Below, in pieces: positions 12,601-27,600 of a stretch of DNA of 64,000 nucleotides. The stretch comes from Argyresthia goedartella (Eukaryota; Arthropoda; Insecta; Lepidoptera; Argyresthiidae): positions 19,733,201-19,797,200 of the forward strand of contig OX463835.1 of assembly GCA_949825045.1 (NCBI GenBank), read 5' to 3'. Position 1 is the stretch's first letter, and every line of letters starts with the position of its first letter. Under the pieces are notes generated by a model. That model worked only from the letters and a program-made list of their open reading frames with translations. It was not told the DNA's origin and made no database searches. Made by a program: the position numbers and the translations under genes.

Positions 12601-15600
12601 TGATACGTGTGTAGATAAACATATATGGAAGCGTTGTAGCATTTACCGTCTATCATTGTGTGTGTGCAGGTGGTATGTGACGGCGATGTGTGTGTGAGAC
12701 GACCTGTCAGCGGCGCCGGACCCAGCGCACCCACTGTTCCCAGCGGACCCACTGAGCCCAGCGCACCCACTGTGCCCAGCGCACCCACTGTGCCCAGCGG
12801 ACCCACTGTGCCCAGCGGACCCACTGTTCCCAGCGGACCCACTGTGCCCAGCGGACCCACTGCTCCTAGCGGACCCAGCCAACCTACGCCAGTTGAAAAG
12901 GTAAGTCTATTTATATTCTGCATATGAAACGTTCCACAGGTGAGAGGAATCTGTGCCCTGATACGCTAGTGTCAACTCAAAAGTCTAAGTTACTAGTACT
13001 AAGTTATTTAGATCCGGAGATAAAATTAATGTTTTGACGAAAATCATAAAAAAAATTAAACAACACACTTAAAAACAAAATTTTGCTATAATGTATGATT
13101 ATGATGACAACAAAATTTCCACATTTTACGGCCGTTTCTTCCATCCTTCGATAATCTGAGGAATTTGACAGAATTTGTACGTGAGAAATGTAAAATAAAG
13201 TTAACTTACCGTTTATCTGGGGACGGAACAATCGCCCCTTGTCAGATAAGCGAAAACAAACCCTTTCGCGTTATTTCACAAAGCAGCGATTATCTCCGAA
13301 ACCGACAAAAGGTACCTTTACCAGTCGAACTAAAGTAAAAAAGTAAAAAATAAAAAATCATTTATTTGCCTTCGTAGTACTACACAAGATACATATAAAA
13401 AAGAAACACGTTTAGAATATTAGTGTCTAGAAAATAATAGCGGATCCCAAACTAGGCAAAGCCTGTCCTACGGGACCCTTGACTACACAGTAGGAATTGA
13501 CAATTTGACAAACAAACAGACAAAAGTTTACAGGCATTTGTTACTAAAACTACTGAACCGATTTTGCTGGAATGTGAAATGTCAATTGCTACATATTATC
13601 TAAAACTAAACGTTTCGTCAATAAAAACACCAATAATAATCAAAAGTAAAATTTACCGAATAATCTCCTCTGTGGTTATTAGGGTTCCGTACCCGAAGGG
13701 TGCCAAATGGGACCCTATAACTAAGCCTCTGTCTGTCAGTCCGTCTGTCTGTCAGTCCGGGCTGTATCTCATGAACCGTAACAGGTAGAGAGTTGAAATT
13801 TTCACAGAATGTGTATTTCTGTTGCCGCTACAACATAACATAGCGTCACGCCTTTTCCCATACGGGGTGGCAGAGGCACAATTGTGCCCACTTTGAGCCA
13901 GTCATTCAACACTCCATTTTGCGTGACAGGGGGCTAGCCCATCGCCGCAGCTATGGAGTAATGAAGGTTTCCTCACGATGCTTTCCATCACCGTCAGAAA
14001 GTCCGTATAATGTGCTTAAGATCAATGAATTATCTCATTGGTACATGGTCAGGAATCGAACCTGCATCTCCTGTGTGAGAAGCAAGCGTGAAACCCATTA
14101 GACCACGGAGCTCCACGGATCCGCTACATCAACCAATCATTTACTACACAATATTTTGAAAATTTGAGGTGATACCCATACAACGACGATCCTAATGGCC
14201 GAGTCGGCAGTGACCCTGCCTACGAAGCCAAGGGTCCCGGGTTCGAGTCCCGGTGGGGGCAAATATTTGTTTGACGAGAACGGATGTTTGTATCCTAGTC
14301 ATGGTTGTTTATCTATCTCAGTATGTGTACCGTTGTCTAGTACCCAAGATACAGGGAATCCTAGTTTGGGGCTAGATCAATGTATGTCAATAGTGTCCAA
14401 GGTATTATTATTATTATTATTATTTCTTTCTTTTTCTCCTATTCATAGGAGGTTATTTTACGGCACGGGCCTAAGCCAAGTGCATAGTGATGAATGAAGG
14501 ATTAAGATGAATTTCCCATGAATTTGCGGACGATCCTGCAAGTGTTTAAAATAACGGCCTTTTGAAGTAGTGTATATGTTTATGAATGTAAATGTATTAT
14601 TATTATTATTATTCGGTAATATAAATAAACTTTATTGTTTTTTTTTTAACCATTAACAATAACATAACCTAGCGTCACGTCTTTTTCCATAAGGGCTGGA
14701 AGAGGCACAATTGTGCCCACGGTTAGCAAGTTATTTAATACTCTGTTTTAACTAATATATTTCTTTGAATCCAGACCCCCACAGACACAACCGGACCAGC
14801 TCCCCTCGAGTCTTCGCCGAGCTCGGAAGAGGCTGAGAAGAGAGCGAAGGATCTTATAGAAGCCATCAGAAGGGAGAAGGCGCAGAAGGAGAAAGAAGTA
14901 AGTTTAGGTTAAGTAACCGAAAAGTGCCAGTGGAATGTGAAACAAACAACAAACATTTACATACAGGTATGCTTCTGGCCCCACACTAGGGTTACCCTGC
15001 GTCGTGGGATCCGGAAACAGCAACCTCACACAAAAACAAAAAGCCAAGTCCTGGAGCTCTATTTTTGAATCACTCGCCACGCAAGCGAGCGCTCGCCAGC
15101 GACACGATTGGTAGAGACTAGTTAAGTCGAGTGATATGAACCAATCGTTGCACTTGGCGAGCGCACGCCACGACGCGAGTGATTCCAAAATAGAGCTCCT
15201 GGTTTTTTTTTTAATTTACCCCCAGCCGGGGATCGAACCCGGGACCTCTCGCATTGCAGGCAGAGCCACAACCGCAGCGCCACAGAAGTCGTCTTATCTG
15301 TTAAATCTAAGAGACGCCGAGTCCATCTATTGCACTTTCGGACGAGTGACGAGCACATTACATAGTGCTTTTCACGGCTACTTCCTCGCAAATAAAATTA
15401 ATTTTACAGATAATTATTTTTTCGGTTAAATTCGGCAATCTACTGCAATTGAAAGCACACGTCAGGCACTCTTTTACCGACGCTACGGCATAATGTACGC
15501 TATGTCGTTATAAACCCGCACGGCATGTAGCGTCATCTGTTGACATGTGACAGAACCATAACAAACAAGCCGATAATGTTTTCAACAGGCCAGACATGTT

Positions 15601-18600
15601 TTTGTAGTCGTCATGGTTAACTATTCATTGCTTTGTGGCCCCATTATTGACTTTCGGTTCGCCACATTTCCGAGCAGTGGGGTGAAAAATTATTATTCTT
15701 TAAATAATATTACTTGATTCTTATTTTTACTATAAGTGGATCAGTACAGTATACTCTTTTCGGACATCCAGAAATGTCTATTACAATCCCTGTAAAATTA
15801 TATTGTGAAGGATGTCCTCTTACTTCAAATTGACGTGGACTAATCGGACCGCGACTATTAGCGTCAGGAGCTGTCATTGGTGAAACGATAATTTGGGAAA
15901 AATCCTCCTTTTTTAGGGTTCCGTAGCCGAAGGGTGCCAAACGGGACCCTGTTACTAAGCCTCCGCTGTCCGTCCATCCGTATGTCGGGCTCTACCCGAT
16001 CAACCGAAATAGGTTAAAATGAGCTAAAATGTTCACAGGGTGTATTTCGATTGCCGCTATAATAACATATAATGACACATTCCGGGTTTTTATAGTAGTT
16101 TATGTGACTATTACATAATGGAGGACATTAATACTCGAAAGTGGGTGTATGAGACGAGCCGAAGGCGAGTTTCATAATAATATGACTCGAGAGTTTTAAT
16201 GCCTAATTATGTACAGTTCCATATACTAGTTTATCTACGCACATATCATAAGCTCTCTTTGATGTGTTCAGGAACCGCATGTTTGACCGGCATTGTGGCT
16301 CTGCAGTTGTTTAGCTTGTTCTGCAGTACCAACTTCACAGACAAACTAGGAGCGGCACGCAGGCGGGCGTCGGCGTTCGATATTTGAATGTCATAATGTG
16401 TAGAAAAATTACACATTATTGTAATAAACTAATATTCTGTAAAAAAAAACTCAATTTCTATCCACTTCCGGTTTCAATGAGCAAGAGTTTCGTTAACCTG
16501 AGTACATAGTTCAATATTTACATATAACCTACACAAAACTATTCGATGTTTCTATGTACGGCCTTGAATGTAGTCCTACCTAGTATTTAATATTGTATTA
16601 TAAAAAATTAAAGGTGTACTCGTACAAAAGCCTGTCGTTTTGCGTATTCCCGTGTACAACGGTATGTAACCCTCCGTGTGCGGGTGCGGCGTGCTACTCG
16701 CACTTGACCGGTGTATTACAGTTATTATTGTATGGCAGCTGGAGAAGCAGAAGGAGCTGGACCGCCGCCTCGTGGGCCAGGGCGTCGCCGAGCTGAAGCG
16801 GTGGCAACAGGACCAGGAGATGAAGCAGGCAGCGGTATGACCTTTCATTTTTACTAGGGTTCCGAACCCGAAGGGTGCCAAGCGGGACCCTATTACTGAG
16901 ACTTCGCTGTCCGTCCGTCTGTCTGTCTGTCACCAGGCTGTATCTCATGAACCGTTATAGTAAGACAGTTGAAATTTTCACAGATGATGTATTTCTGTTG
17001 CCGCTATAACAGCAAATACTAAAATACAGAATAAAATACATATTTAAGGGGGCTCCCATACAACAAACGTGTTTTTTTTTTTTGCCCTTTTTATAGATAA
17101 TGGTACGGAACCCTTCGTGCGCGAGTCCGACTCGTACTTGGCCGGTTTTATTTTATTTTTATTCTGATATTCTAGTGTGGTGTTGAACTGCAAAATAGAT
17201 ACTTTTTAGAAACTGTCAAATCGTTAATAGGAAACCTGAATCGATTTTATTTTTGCTGTCATTTCCATGTACATATCATCGGTGCGGTTTACGATGCGCA
17301 TTTGGTGCGCACACTGCAATAATTGTATAATCCCTGGGTTAAATTGTAAGCACGCAAATAGCCCGCATTCTCCCGCAACCATTATAAACCGGCGAAAGCG
17401 CGCTTACGTCATCCATCTGTCAACTGTCATATGTCATGTCACCCTCCAACAATAGCAATGGTATATCCTCTACTTTACAGTACTGTTCCACCTCTCGCGC
17501 TACGTTAAAATTAAATTAAAGCAATACATATTTCAAGAATCATGCTCAATTCAATTCAAATTTCAAAACAGATACCAAAAGTCAATTTGACGTTTCCGCA
17601 CACACTGCACTTCCTCCTTTTCGTGAGCGCTGAGCGCGCGCTATTATGACGTAACTCTCGAGGTCACAACGTTCACTCCGGCGATTGTATGCGCATTATG
17701 AACAGACCTATAGCGCGCTCACAACGCAAATAGCGCTCGTAAGCGCATCCTAAACAGCATCGCATGTCTAATAGACCACGAGCATGATAAAAGTTTTATT
17801 GCCAAAAGTCTCGGGTTCAAACTGGCAGTTGACAGTTTGGTGCGAAAACTTACCATCAACGAAAGTGACGTACTCTGTAATGTCAGTAAGGGATAGAGCC
17901 TTTCTTCCCTCTTCTATGCGTAAAAAGGAGAAGGAGATCGTCGCATAGCTCCGTCCCTTACCAACAATCTATGACCAAACAGAAGATCTACCTACGACAA
18001 TTATCAAGGGGGCCGCTGATAACTCATCAAAGATGGCGCCACGTGCATTGGTTCCTTCATCCAGTTGCCAATTTCAATGATCAACTAATTACTGGGACTT
18101 TTTATGTGTTATGTTTTGTATTATTGGCAGCGTTTTTTTACAATACACTTGACTAGCGATTGAACACACCGTACTGGTAACACAGAAGCTTGATTTGGAT
18201 GGTTGCCAACTTGTTTAGTTGGGAAACATTAATTTATCTATCAATCCTTTTCCATTTAATTCACATGTACACATTTACGTTTTTTAATCTTTCTCATTCA
18301 TAGATCTTTTAAAGAGTATGGGAACTTACTTGTGAGCACAATTTATGCCTTTAGTACTCCACACCACACACCCCCTCACACACACTCTTTAATAGAGAGA
18401 GCTGGCAACATTGCCCGGTGAAAGTCGTAAATAAAAACGCTCGCACAAAACAATTAAATAAAGCCTACTAATCGCCTAATACTCCGGTGAATAGACTAAA
18501 AGCAACAAAATAAGCTCTGTCCGTGTAAGTTAACATCAAATTTTTGCTATAACTCCGATAATTTCAAGTCATCCTAGATTTTCGCATCACAATCACTTTA

Positions 18601-21600
18601 CAAACATACGAGGGTTTTCAGGGGGTATTCTTGGTATCGGACTTTTTTTGTTAGTAATGAGGGTAGTTTTTGTTGATGGTTCTCTTATGTCATTATTCAA
18701 AGTGACAAATAGAATGTTTTATCGGTTTACCTTCATTAGTTTTTTCACATTCATGATTCGAGTGCGACAAGATGTCTGAGGTGGAAATGTTGACTAAAAT
18801 CGAGCACCGCACTCTAATTAAATTCATCGCGAGGCAAGAAAAAAGAAAAAAAAAGTGGTTAATTGAATTTAAAAAGGGCAGAGAAAGCAATGCTTTCTTA
18901 GGATGAGAAAATGAACGTGCAAAATAACGGAATATGCTTCGCAACTAGCTAGTTTGCACGAACAAGTTGACCATCTAAGCTTACAAAATTCGGAACTAAA
19001 ACAGAAAATGGAGCAATCAAATAAGACCTAAGATCTACACTCGCGAGCATTAAACTGGAATCACTTCATCGCGGGTTGCTCAAGACAAGTTTTTGCCTTT
19101 TTTATGCAATGTATTACAAATTATGGCATATCAATTGAAAGGTAATTTTATTAGCTTTCGACCTCTTTTAATGTTACAGAAAAAGATTTTTTCCTTTGTC
19201 ATGGAACGTAAAAACAAAAAACATTTTTTTTACAACAAAACACTGTTTTGTTTTGAAGTCCTGAGACCCTATAAAAAGTGAGCATTCGTAAAAATTTGTC
19301 ATCAGTCCAATATTTCACGTCACTGGAGCACTGACTCTGAAAGAAAATGGAAACCACACCTGCAGAACCAGCTTCATCTTAGTCAGTCTTGTGTCTCGAA
19401 TGTGTATAAAAGGTTCTGGGAGACTGGAAACTTTGTCCGGAGATCAGGATCTGGACGACAGCGTTGCACTTCGGTGAGAGATGACCGATTTATTGTCACC
19501 ACATCTCTCCGAAATCGATACTTAACCGGCGTCGATGTTCAACGGCAGCTCGGAGAAGTTCGAGAGAAGATTGTTAGCGAGTGGACGGTAAGGCGAAGAC
19601 TCAAAGAAGCGAATTTGACCCCAAGAAGGGCAGCCACGGGGTCCGAATTGTCTCCAGCGCACCGACAAGCCCGGCTTCAATTTTCTCGCGATCACTTAGA
19701 TTGGATATAGAGCAATGGAACCGAGCCCTGTTCTCGGACGAAACAAGGATGTGCCTGCATGGTAGCGACCGTCGACAGAGAGTCTATAGGAGACCGGGGG
19801 AGCCATTCGCACAATGCTGTTTTTCGGAAACAGTTGCATACGAGGGCGGGTCCTTTATGATATGGGCGGGGATTTCTATAGAAGCAAAAACGGAGCTGAT
19901 ATTCGTACCTGGAGGAGGTCGGGGAGGGGGTCTGACCGCGGAAAGATACATCAACGACATTCTACAAGACCATGTGCTCCCTTACTTCGGGTTTATTGGT
20001 GAACATTTCCTGCTAATGCACGATAATGCCCGCTGCCACACCGCTGCAATGACTCGACAATACCTGGAAGAAGTCAGGATTTCCACACTGGACTGGCCAG
20101 CCCTCAGTCCTGACTTGAACCCCATTGAACATATGTGGAACGAGCTGAAAAGACGGGTACGAGGAAGATATCCATCTCCGACGACGTTAGAAAATTTAAA
20201 AATAACTTTAATCGAAGAGTGGCAGGAAATTCCTCAAGATTCCGTCAGAAAACTCATTCGGTCAATGAGAAACCGTTTACAAGCAGTAATTAGGGCCAGG
20301 GGGGGTAATACAAAATATTGAGAGGGGATAAATTACACATGTAAATAAATAAAACATATCTTATCACAATCCTCGTATTCATTTTGACATCTACAACTTT
20401 AACCATTTGCAACAATTACCTTTATGTAAGTAGGAAATTTCATTAATTTAAAATCTTTTTGATATCATTTGAAAGCTAATAAAATTACCTTTCAATTGAT
20501 ATGCCATAATTTGAAACCCAAGATGAAGTGATTCCAGTTTAATGCTCGCGAGTGTATATAAAAAGTAGGTCTGAGTCCAAGAACAAACATTTCGACTCCA
20601 TCGAGAAAAATCAGAAAAGAATCAAAAATTGACGCAAACTTCTCGTAGAAAAACAAAAAATGTCAGATCTCCATCCGAAAATAAAACACCAAAACCCAAA
20701 AGGAAACAAAATTCTGCACATACTCTCCCTCTCCCATGTCACAATGTAGAGCCATCAATATTACTATTAGAGAAGACTCTGTGCGATGATGATACAGCAA
20801 TATAAAGAGAATAGGGCACGTCCGCTGGCAAACCTGATACTTAACAAAATGACGAAAACCAGGATGCCGCCCTGAATAATGCCAGGCTTATGAAAACAGC
20901 CAAAAATACACTAAAACCGAAAATATGCTTCATAACGAGTAATAAAACGACGAATATTTGACAAATAGCTGAAAACACATTCGGAACCATGTACAAGATT
21001 GCACATAATCTAATAATTACGTATCACCACTGGTTGTTAACTTAAGTAACGCAACTGAAACAATTAAACACACAAATGTTATCATAGGACTGGAGCCCCG
21101 ACTTACAAGTATGGACATTTCAATGACTAGATACCTACCAGCTGGAAGCTTTCTCGAGTCAGTCTTATCCCCTAGACAAGTGACACTGCATCTGTAAATC
21201 AATATCTACCGATTGCGATCCTGAGTTCTTTAGCAAAATTGTTCGAGTCAATTATATACGGTAAAATCAGTCCGCAGATTTGTATTTGTGCGTCTCGCAA
21301 CACGGATTCAGAAGCCCTTCGCTCAGTAACCACCAACTAACTGACGTTCTTTGAGATAGTTTTAGGATCAGGAATGTTAGGTAGATCTGGACTTCCGTAA
21401 GGCGTTCGATAGAGTGGACAACGACTTCCTAATGAAGAAATTGTGTGCCATTGGATTTACCCCACCGCTGTTGGTTTTCTTCGCTGACTACCCGAAAAAC
21501 TGCTTACAATATGTGCGACACGGATTATCATGATAAATGACCTTGAATCTAAGCTAAAACATGCTTAATGCCTCCTGTACGCGGACGATCTGAAACTGGA

Positions 21601-24600
21601 ACTTCCCGTGAAGTCAATGGATGATTGTAGGCTACTTCAGGAAAATCTAGATGCGGTTCATAGATGGAGTGTGAACAACAAACTCCTACTCAATAGTGAT
21701 AACTTATCACTTCAACTTTACATGTAACTATATATAACTATCACTTATCACTCATAAGTGTTGCATAATGTCCTTCACGCGCTCTCCTCGGTCCATTAGC
21801 GCGACGTATACACTCGGCGCGGAGTCTTTGACACGAATCTATTCGATGAAGGACCTCGGTGTTACGTTCTACCCTAAACTTAGATTGAAGTGTGGAGTGA
21901 CTCACGGACGCCATACGACGTATGCGCCTACTATCGCCGCCATCCATATAAAATAAAACTACTGTTGTTTTTGCTATGCAAATACATTTATTTAATTCGC
22001 ATTAGTGTAAATATTGACAATTATTATTTGCGTAATTAAGGGTTCAGTGATTAGGCCAAAAAGTGACCAAAATAGTTACATACTGTCGTGTGCTGTGACA
22101 TCTACCCACAGTGTTAAAAGAAAAAAAAACAGCACAAAACAATGAAAAAGTGTGGGGCTTGTGCTAAATTTATTGGGCGCACTGGCATCGTATCGTGTCC
22201 AAATTGCGGCGGCCAGTACCACGGTGCTTGTATGGGTGTCTCAGCCGGAGCAGTTATCCCCAAGGACTGGGACTGCCCTGATTGCCAGAGATTAAAACCG
22301 AGAGACAACCGTGCTGACACGCCCGTTAAAGGCCTGCTGGGTCAATCCTCCTCTTCGGCTCCGCCAGCCGCCGCTCCGCTCGCCATCGACCGGCCCGCTG
22401 CTGCCGCTCGGCCCGCCTCCACTCAGACCGCCACCGCTCTGCTTGCCTCCTCTGCGGACTCGCTAAGCGCGGACACGGCCATGCCCTGCTCTCCTGCATC
22501 CTTCGACGGGGAGGACATGGCCAGTGCGCTTATTGAGCTGAAACGGTTCATCGGAGTGGAATTCCACACCATCCGACAGGAGCTGAAGGAGTTTCGCGAC
22601 GAGTTTCAGGACTTGAGAGCGCACCTGTCCGTGTTTGGCGAAAGGATGGATCGTTTGGAGGGCCGCGTCGACGCTATTGAAAGGCAGGTCATAGATGGGG
22701 CGGCGTCAGCTGCTACCCGAGTCCTTTAAGAAGCCGTTGCGACTCTTCAAATGGAGCTGAACGACCGCGACCAAGAGCTTTTGTCGAACGACATCCAGGT
22801 GACGAACGTCCCGGAGGACCCCGGTGAGAGTGCTGCCGGCCTAGCCACGCGGATCTGCGCAAAACTGGGCGTGGAGCTGGACGTGCGTGACGTGGTGTCG
22901 GTGTATCGTGCCGGGCGGACGCGCGAGGCGGCCCGGCCGCGGCCCATCGTGCTGCGCCTGGCGCGCCGCGCCGTCAAGGACGAGCTGCTGCAGGGCGCGC
23001 GCACACGCCGCGGCGCCACCACCGAAGGGATGGGCCTGGCCGGCGCGCCGCAGCGGTTCTATGTGAACGAGCGGCTGACTAGCGCCAACCGACAGCTATT
23101 CCCGCGCACCGCCGCCTGGCGCTTCGTGTGGACAAGCGACGGCAGAATCCTCGCCCGCAGGGCTGAGGGTCAGCCGGCTCATCACGTGCGTCGGTTATCC
23201 GATCTGCACATTTTTTTGCCAGCCGAAGTCCAAACAATTCCTTAATTGTTATTGTTTTTGTTTGTTTTGTAGTAAAGTCCTGCAATTAAATGTTTCGTTG
23301 TTGTTGTTTGTTTGTAACTCGTTTCTGATAAATTGTATAATTGTAAAAAAATACCGTTTTTACCGTTTTGTTGTGGCCTATATGCTTATTTCGTCATTGC
23401 TATGTCTTGTCGCGGGATTGGACCGACAAATATGCCTCGTATCGTCGCGTGATTCAGCCTGGAAGCAATCATTTTATATAAATTTATCCGTAAATATCTT
23501 ATGTATGTATATATGTTATAGGTCTACACTATCACTCTTTATTTATCACTTTGTGCTGCACTTGCTATTTACTTTTATCTTCGTGGACTGAGTCACTTAC
23601 CTGTAAAGATTATACTCAATCAAATGCTCTCACACTTCAACCGTACAAAACAACTCCACGCTAAACAATATGGTTTCACTAGGGGTAAATCGACTACGGA
23701 TGCAGGTATTACCCTTGTATCTCATATTTATTCTGCATGGGAGGCCGCACAGGATGCTATCGGAGTTTTTTGCGACCTGTCGAAGGCGTTTGATTGTGTT
23801 GATCATAATACGCTATTAATTAAATTAAATCATTACGGAGTTAGAAATAAAGCGTTGGATCTACTAAGATCATACCTAAGCAATAGAATTCAAAAGGCAG
23901 AAGTTAACGGCGTAAAATCTGATGGATCGGGTGTTAAAATTGGCGTTCCACAAGGTTCCATATTAGGCCCTTTCTTATTCCTGGTATATATTAATGATCT
24001 GCCTTTCATGGTGGAGAAATTAACTGACATAGTGTTGTTTGCTGATGATACTTCAATGGTCTTCAAAATTGAAAGACAAAAAGGAGATTTTGATGATGTT
24101 AATGGTGTATTGTCTTTAACCTTGAATTGGTTCACAGTTAATAATTTATTGTTAAACGCTGGTAAAACCAAGTGTATCAAATTCTCACTTCCAAATGTCA
24201 GGCAAGTTGAGACCAGTTTAGTGTTAGACAACAGCACGTTAGAATTGGTAAATGATACGAAGTTTCTTGGAATAACCATTGATAGCAAATTTCAGTGGGG
24301 ACCCCACATAGATAAATTGGCTGGTAAATTAAGTTCTGCGGCTTACGCTGTTAGGAACATCAGACAAAGCACGGATGTGGCTACATCTAGGCTAGTATAT
24401 TTTAGTTACTTTCATAGTGTGATGTCCTATGGTATCTTGTTGTGGGGAAAGCAGCGGATATTCAAACTATTTTTATTTTACAGAAAAGAGCTATTCGAGA
24501 AATTTATAATTTAAAACGAACAGACTCCTTAAGAGAGCTTTTTAAAGAAATTGACATACTAACAGTAGCTAGTCAATTTATTTTCGAAAATATAATGTAT

Positions 24601-27600
24601 GTACGCAAGAACCTTACAACATTTTCCAAACTTAGCGACAGCTGTAATGTTTACCTAAGAAATAATCACAGACTATGTGCGCCCCGTTTTAGACTCGCGA
24701 AGGTTAGCAATTCTTTCAAGGATCAGTGCATTCTCTACTACAATAATCTTATTGTAGTACCTCTGGAGATTTTGAAATTGCCATTTGAGCAATTTAAAAA
24801 GCATGTTAAAGCGACTTTGTCGAAAAAGGGATATTACAATGTTCAAGATTACTTAAATGACAGGACTGTATGGGGTTAATCTGGCTCAACACAGACCTTG
24901 CTGTTAATAGTTTTGTAATTATTTATTCCTGCTTTTTAATCATAACAATAAAAAAAAACATATTTGTATTAGTTAAGCACAACCTATTTTTAAAAGAGAT
25001 CTAAAAATCAATCTGTGGGAGTTTCTACGCCCTTCTTCTCCCACAGTGGTCCAATGTAGAGAAGAGGCAAAAATGACGTTTGCTAAGTATATGTAAATAT
25101 CTACAGTAATAAAGTACTTTGACTATTGACTATAAAGTACTTTGACTATTGTATGCATTCATTCATTTGCTATTGTTCTTTTAACTTTTTTGCTCGTTTT
25201 CATGATGTCGCGGTTTAATAATTTAAAAGTTGGATTATTTAATGCTGGTTCCCTTGGTACGGGACACGATGAGCTGATTGCGACTTTAACAGATACGAAC
25301 GCAGACATTATTGCCATAAACGAGTCTTGGCTTCGGGCTGGAGAGGATGGACGTGCTCCCGCCGTGCCTAATTACCGACTACGGCACGTTCCCCGGCCGG
25401 TCGAAATATGTGGAGGACGGGGTGGGGGCGTTGGTTTCTTCCTGCACCGGGGCCTCCACGCGCGCACACTTACACATCCTCCCGCTGCGCTCGTAGAACA
25501 AATGTGGTTGAAAACAATAATTAACAGCAACCATTTAATCATTGGGACCGCATATCGGCCACCGCGGCTCGATGTTGACACTTTTTTTTTTGATGCCATT
25601 ACTGACTCAATAACTTCTTTTATTAAATACGACCGACTGATTTTACTGGGTGACTTTAATATTAATTATATGGACAAGAACGACAGAAAACTTAGATGTT
25701 TGACACAATTTCTGACAACGATTGGCTTGACACAACATGTAAGCGACCCGACTCACTTTACGGAACACAGCCAGACAACTATAGACCTTATTTGCTCTGA
25801 CGCTCTTGTTGTGTCTGTGGACGTGCAGCATATCCCGGACTTAGGGAGGCATGCATTCATCACAGCCGAGTTTGACATTAAAAAACGGAAACCGACACCT
25901 AGACGTATTACTTATAGACCACTGAAAGATATTAACCTAATTTATTTAACAATGACCTTGACGCCATAAACTGGGAACAAATTTATTTACTTAACGACAT
26001 AAATGACATGGTTAGACTATTTAACTTACTGCTACTAGGACTTTTTGACAGACACGCGCCGGAGAAGATGATAGTGGTGAAGGAGGCACTTAAACCATGG
26101 CTCACGAGCAACGTTCGGCTCATGATGCGGCTCAGAAACGAGGCTCACACTCGTTACAAACGAACCGGAAGCGATGTTCACAAGCGGTATTACCTCGACC
26201 TGAAGCACCTTGTGATAGAAGCCATTTATAACGAAAAACGTGCCTTCTTCACGCATCATATTAATGACATTACCGACTCGAAGACTCTCTGGAAAACCTT
26301 AAAGCGCACTGTTCTTCCAGATTCACAGACGCAGACTGACCTCCCGGCACAATTTGATGACCCTGACTTGATAAACCGTCATTTCCTTAATATTCCTGGG
26401 AAACAGGAAGTTACTTTATCTGACTTAACTTTTTTTGAATTTAATAGACATAATGACAAAACTTTCACGCTTTCTCCTACTACTGCTACTGCCGCCACAA
26501 AACTCATTACGTCAATAAAAACCACAGCAAAAGGACTCGACTCAATTGATATTGACATGATACTTCTGACATTACCGAGAACTACAGACGTACTGACTTA
26601 CATTATTAATATGAGCATTCTGACAATGACTTTCCCAGCTGACTGGAACATCGCTCAGGTGACCCCGTTACCAAAAAAACCGAATCCCAGTGAAATGTCT
26701 CAACTGCGACCTATAAGTATTCTTCTTTGTACATCGTAGATAATAGAACGGGTAGTTTGCGAACAGCTGTCCGATTACCTGGAGAAAAACAGCATACTCG
26801 AAAACCTGAACTACAGTCAGGTTTTCGCAAAGGTCGATCGACAGCTACTGCGCTGCTCGATGTAGTCGATAACATCTTACAAGCTCGTGATGCTGGTAAA
26901 AGTACTTTTTTAGTACTTTTAGATTTCTCCAGGGTCTTCGACTGTATTAGCATACCCCTACTATTATCCAAGATGTCTTATTACGGGTTTGATGTCACTG
27001 CTACAAAATGGTTCAGTAGCTATTTGTCTGGCCGTGCGCAGGCAGTTGCATTGCGTAGGGTGGATGGTAGTGCTCTGCGGTCCTCTGTTTGTCCTGTGAA
27101 AAGAGGAGTACCGCAGGGTTCGATACTCGGGCCTCTGCTCTTCATACTGTATAGCGCTGATATCACTAACAGTATAGAGAGCTGCAAGTATCACCTGTAC
27201 GCGGACGACGTGCAATTTTACTTTTCTAGCGTGCCGTCAGACACATCTGCTGCCATAAACAAGATAAATGCTGACCTAGACCGTATTTCCTCTTGGTCGG
27301 ACAACAGCTGTTTAGTTCTTAATCCTGGCAAGTAGAAATATGTCGTTTTTGGGTCAAAACATCAAATCCGTAATACCCTTGAAGCTCTGACTTCCCGGAA
27401 TGTCGCCGTCATGGGCGAACCAATCGAACGGGTGGTAGAAGCAACCAACCTCGGCCTTTTAATGGACGGGAATTTGCGCTTTGAGAACCACATACTAAAT
27501 GTTGTGAGTAACTGCTTCTATCGCCTCAAAGTTCTATATAATATACGAGATTACCTTAGTGTCGATTTGCGTGTTGACCTATGTGAATCACTTATATTAT

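Larger units (their letters stand above)
18770..21955 (+). mobile_element. LINE A, 5' part (decayed), split by Tc1
   Basis: Degenerate non-LTR retrotransposon. Around 18950-19030 a + strand frame reads like a coiled coil (LHEQVDHLSLQNSELKQ), a plausible ORF1 piece. After the Tc1 insertion, RT fragments follow in broken frames: SSLAKLFESIIYGKIS (21215-21265), FRKAFDRVDNDFLMKK (21390-21445) and LYADDLKLEL (around 21575-21610, the catalytic YADD), then a thumb-like IYSMKDLGVTF (21840-21875). The 3' remainder is proposed at 28450-29275. Several stops and frameshifts show it is long dead. Confidence 0.65.

Noticed and set aside
12510..12923. Minus-strand collagen-like frames opposite exon 6
   Set aside because: They are the antisense shadows of the PSxPTx repeat in UBXN4 exon 6, which fits splice phases on the + strand.
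17267..17770. GCGC-rich segment as a transposon with inverted ends
   Set aside because: The end similarity is weak and I could not define termini or a target duplication.
22747..23022. Minus-strand frame of 91 codons rich in Arg/Ser
   Set aside because: Antisense of the GC-rich LINE B ORF1.
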